Positions 62,261 to 64,000 of a stretch of DNA of 64,000 nt are shown piece after piece. The notes under the pieces were generated by a model that worked only from the letters and a program-made list of their open reading frames with translations, did no database searches and was not told the DNA's origin. Both the position numbers and the translations under genes were made by a program. This DNA comes from Undaria pinnatifida (Eukaryota > Sar > Phaeophyceae > Laminariales > Alariaceae), in the NCBI GenBank assembly GCA_012845835.1, contig JABAKD010000011.1, positions 7,068,381 through 7,132,380 of the forward strand. The letters are read 5' to 3'. Each line of letters begins with the position of its first letter. Position 1 is the first letter of the stretch.

Positions 62261-63212
62261 ACCGACGTACAGCACGGGAAAATTACCTCGGGAATTTTCC
62301 CGAGGACTACCCTGATATTTTCGGAGGGTCTCTTGTCACGGAAACTGGAAACGTGTCGTTCTGTCTGTCTGCCCGTGCGTCCGTCTGTCTGTCTGTGTCA
62401 CCTAGATCCATTTAATTGCTGGAATAAACACCGTAACTGTCAGCAAGTAATTTTCCAGACTTAAGTAGACAGAAGGTAACAAAAATGAGTTTTTTTACTG
62501 GAAATTTACAGGCAGCCCACCTGTTGTGCCGATAGACTCAAATACATCACTTTCGTCCATGGTTCGGGCATACTGTACATAGCACTGCATTGCAAATCTT
62601 TGGCGCTTTACAGAAAAGCATCTTTGGTGCTCGTATATATAAGCTCCCGCCTTTCTTGACAATACCGGAGTCGGCAGAGTTGCCGTCGGAGCTACGTCAA
62701 TGTCGAGATTCTCTTCCTTACGAGGTGAATTGAAACTGCATCTATCTGCTCGACTCCTTATTACCAGATATGGCTTATGTGAGGTTGTGGACAGGTGTTC
62801 ATCTCAATTTCGCGGAATATGTTTTTTTTTCATGCGGCAGCAGCTTAGCTGTTGTAACCTCCTGTTTGCTGATGCAACAAATTCTCCTCGACTTGATGGC
62901 GTTGGTGATTCGCTTTCATTACAAAAAACGTTCATGATACATAGTCTATAGCCTATTGCAGTTGTTTCGCTAAAAAAAATCACTCACCAGACGAAGGCAG
63001 CCACATTTAATTTATTACTAAGTTACACATACATGCCGTAGCTCCAATTCACCCCTCCCCCGCCCCCCAACGCCCCCTCCTTCCCCACAACCCGCACCAT
63101 CGCCCAGGCATAGCACCACGCGTATAGCAAGCCCCTACATCTATCTATGCGACCTAAAGCTGTTGGACATCCCCTTCCCCCCAACCCCCCCCACCCCTTC
63201 GAACACTCCGCA
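62261..63212. other. Stretch without a recognised gene
   Basis: Contains a (GTCT)n run near 62360-62400 and C-rich runs at 63050-63200. No conserved protein seen. Confidence 0.35.
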
Positions 63213-63530
63213 CTCTCCTCACTGGTTGTACGACTTACATACAGGATACACATGATCGACTGATGCATTCCTTCCACAACCGTCAGATTTGTCCCCTTTA
63301 AAGTTTTATAGTTTCCGCGCACAGCTTGAGTTGCCCCCCCCCCCCCCCCCCCCCGCCGCCGCTCTATCTTGTTCAAACCCAGGTCCCCACGCCCTTGAAA
63401 CCTCCGCCCTCCCCTCACCGGTTATACGACTTACAGGATACACTTGGTAGTAACCTGATGCATTTCCTTCCACCGCTGTCAGATTTTGTCCCCCTCAAAA
63501 ACGGGTTTTTGTAGTTCCGCGCACAGACTA
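63213..63530 (-). repeat. Tandem duplication of an exon-like segment with donor site
   Basis: 63213-63330 and 63408-63530 are copies (GTACGACTTACA..GGATACAC, CTGATGCATT..CCTTCCAC, CGTCAGATTT.GTCCCC, TTCCGCGCACAG). On the minus strand the first reads NYKTLKGTNLTVVEGMHQSI, then MCILY at a strong donor TAT|GTAAGTCG. The second has single-base indels that break this frame but keeps GTAAGTCG. A C-run (63334-63353) separates them. No homology recognised, so gene status is open. Confidence 0.5.
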
Positions 63531-63647
63531 GCTAACATCACCCTGTTGACCCTGGAGTACAAGCTACACAATAGTTTCCAGGGGAAACGCCGACCTATAT
63601 TCTTAACGAGGACACACACACCCAGAAATACGCGCGATCGGAGGATC

Positions 63648-63720
63648 ACACAGCTTGCAAAGATGAGTTTCGACAAAGTCTTCGATCTCACAGCTGGAGT
63701 GTATTTTTTTTATTTAACTT
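63648..63720 (+). repeat. Dispersed repeat family B, copy 5
   Basis: Reads ITQLAKMSFDKVFDLTAGVY, the same frame as copies 3 and 4 but with a longer open continuation. Confidence 0.7.
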
Positions 63721-64000
63721 CATGTCGTGGACATTGGATTCGGTGTACGGTAGTGGTTTGTTCTTTGTTCGACCCTGGGCTGATTTTTTTTTCCTCCTAC
63801 CATCTGGTATTATACCTTAAACTGGCGTAGAGACCACAAGTACGCTATATATACCTTTTTATGATGGTTACGTTTTTGGCCAGTTAGTCAGACAGCCTGG
63901 AGGTTTTCATCACTGAGGATCTCAGCAATTTAAGGAGCTTGGGCGCTCTTAGATCGTGTAGCGCGTTCCAAATGAAAACAGCCGGCTTGTTCTTTGTGCA

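Noticed and set aside
1..64000. CRISPR arrays, rRNA genes, complete tRNA genes, bacterial-type operons
   Set aside because: None seen. Regular repeats here are microsatellites, tandem duplications or foldback elements without unique equal-length spacers, and no rRNA core motifs were recognised.

Overview
The window is nuclear DNA from an intron-rich eukaryote with plastids. The best fit is a photosynthetic stramenopile, most likely a brown alga, though this is inference. The evidence is a Tic20-type plastid import protein, three more conserved eukaryotic genes cut into short exons by introns averaging close to 1 kb, GT-AG and some GC-AG splice sites, and very heavy simple-repeat and foldback content. 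There are no bacterial-style operons. Most long open frames are translations of microsatellites (Pro-, Leu-, Thr-, Gly- or Val-rich) and are not genes.

Layout. 1-1.3 kb: last two exons of a TIC20-like gene (+), preceded by about 516 bp of (CCCT)n. 1.4-9.1 kb: no gene recognised; G-rich minisatellites, a TIR/MITE element, GGTAC- and GGTC-type repeat clouds. 9.09-24.40 kb: a complete 14-exon COG6 gene (-), 711 codons when spliced, with repeat-filled introns. 24.4-25.9 kb: divergent intergenic region with a CTG repeat. 25.87-33.01 kb: a seven-exon U2 snRNP A' (U2A') gene (+) with a long Ala/acidic tail and a C-terminal SAP motif. 33-54 kb: repeat desert with decayed Ty3/gypsy fragments, long-inverted-repeat elements, and a 5 kb array whose roughly 630 bp unit contains a hairpin of about 200 bp. 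54.18-58.92 kb: a cytochrome b561-type gene (+), all six membrane helices present, first exon not located. 59-64 kb: 55 bp tandem repeats, GACGGTAC repeats, a 773 bp mariner-like element with a truncated transposase, a SINE-like tRNA-derived sequence, and a duplicated exon-like segment.

The genes have housekeeping roles and are not functionally linked: plastid protein import (Tic20), Golgi tethering (COG6), splicing (U2A'), transmembrane electron transfer (b561).

The most unusual pattern is that all three multi-exon genes carry nearby decayed copies of one of their own exon edges. Four of the five cases are copies of exon 3' ends including the 5' splice site; in three of these the copied donor GT is lost, and in the fourth (U2A' exon 6) the junction is repeated about five more times in a row. 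In addition, 3 of the 25 introns I could resolve appear to use GC donors, above the ~1% usual in eukaryotes.
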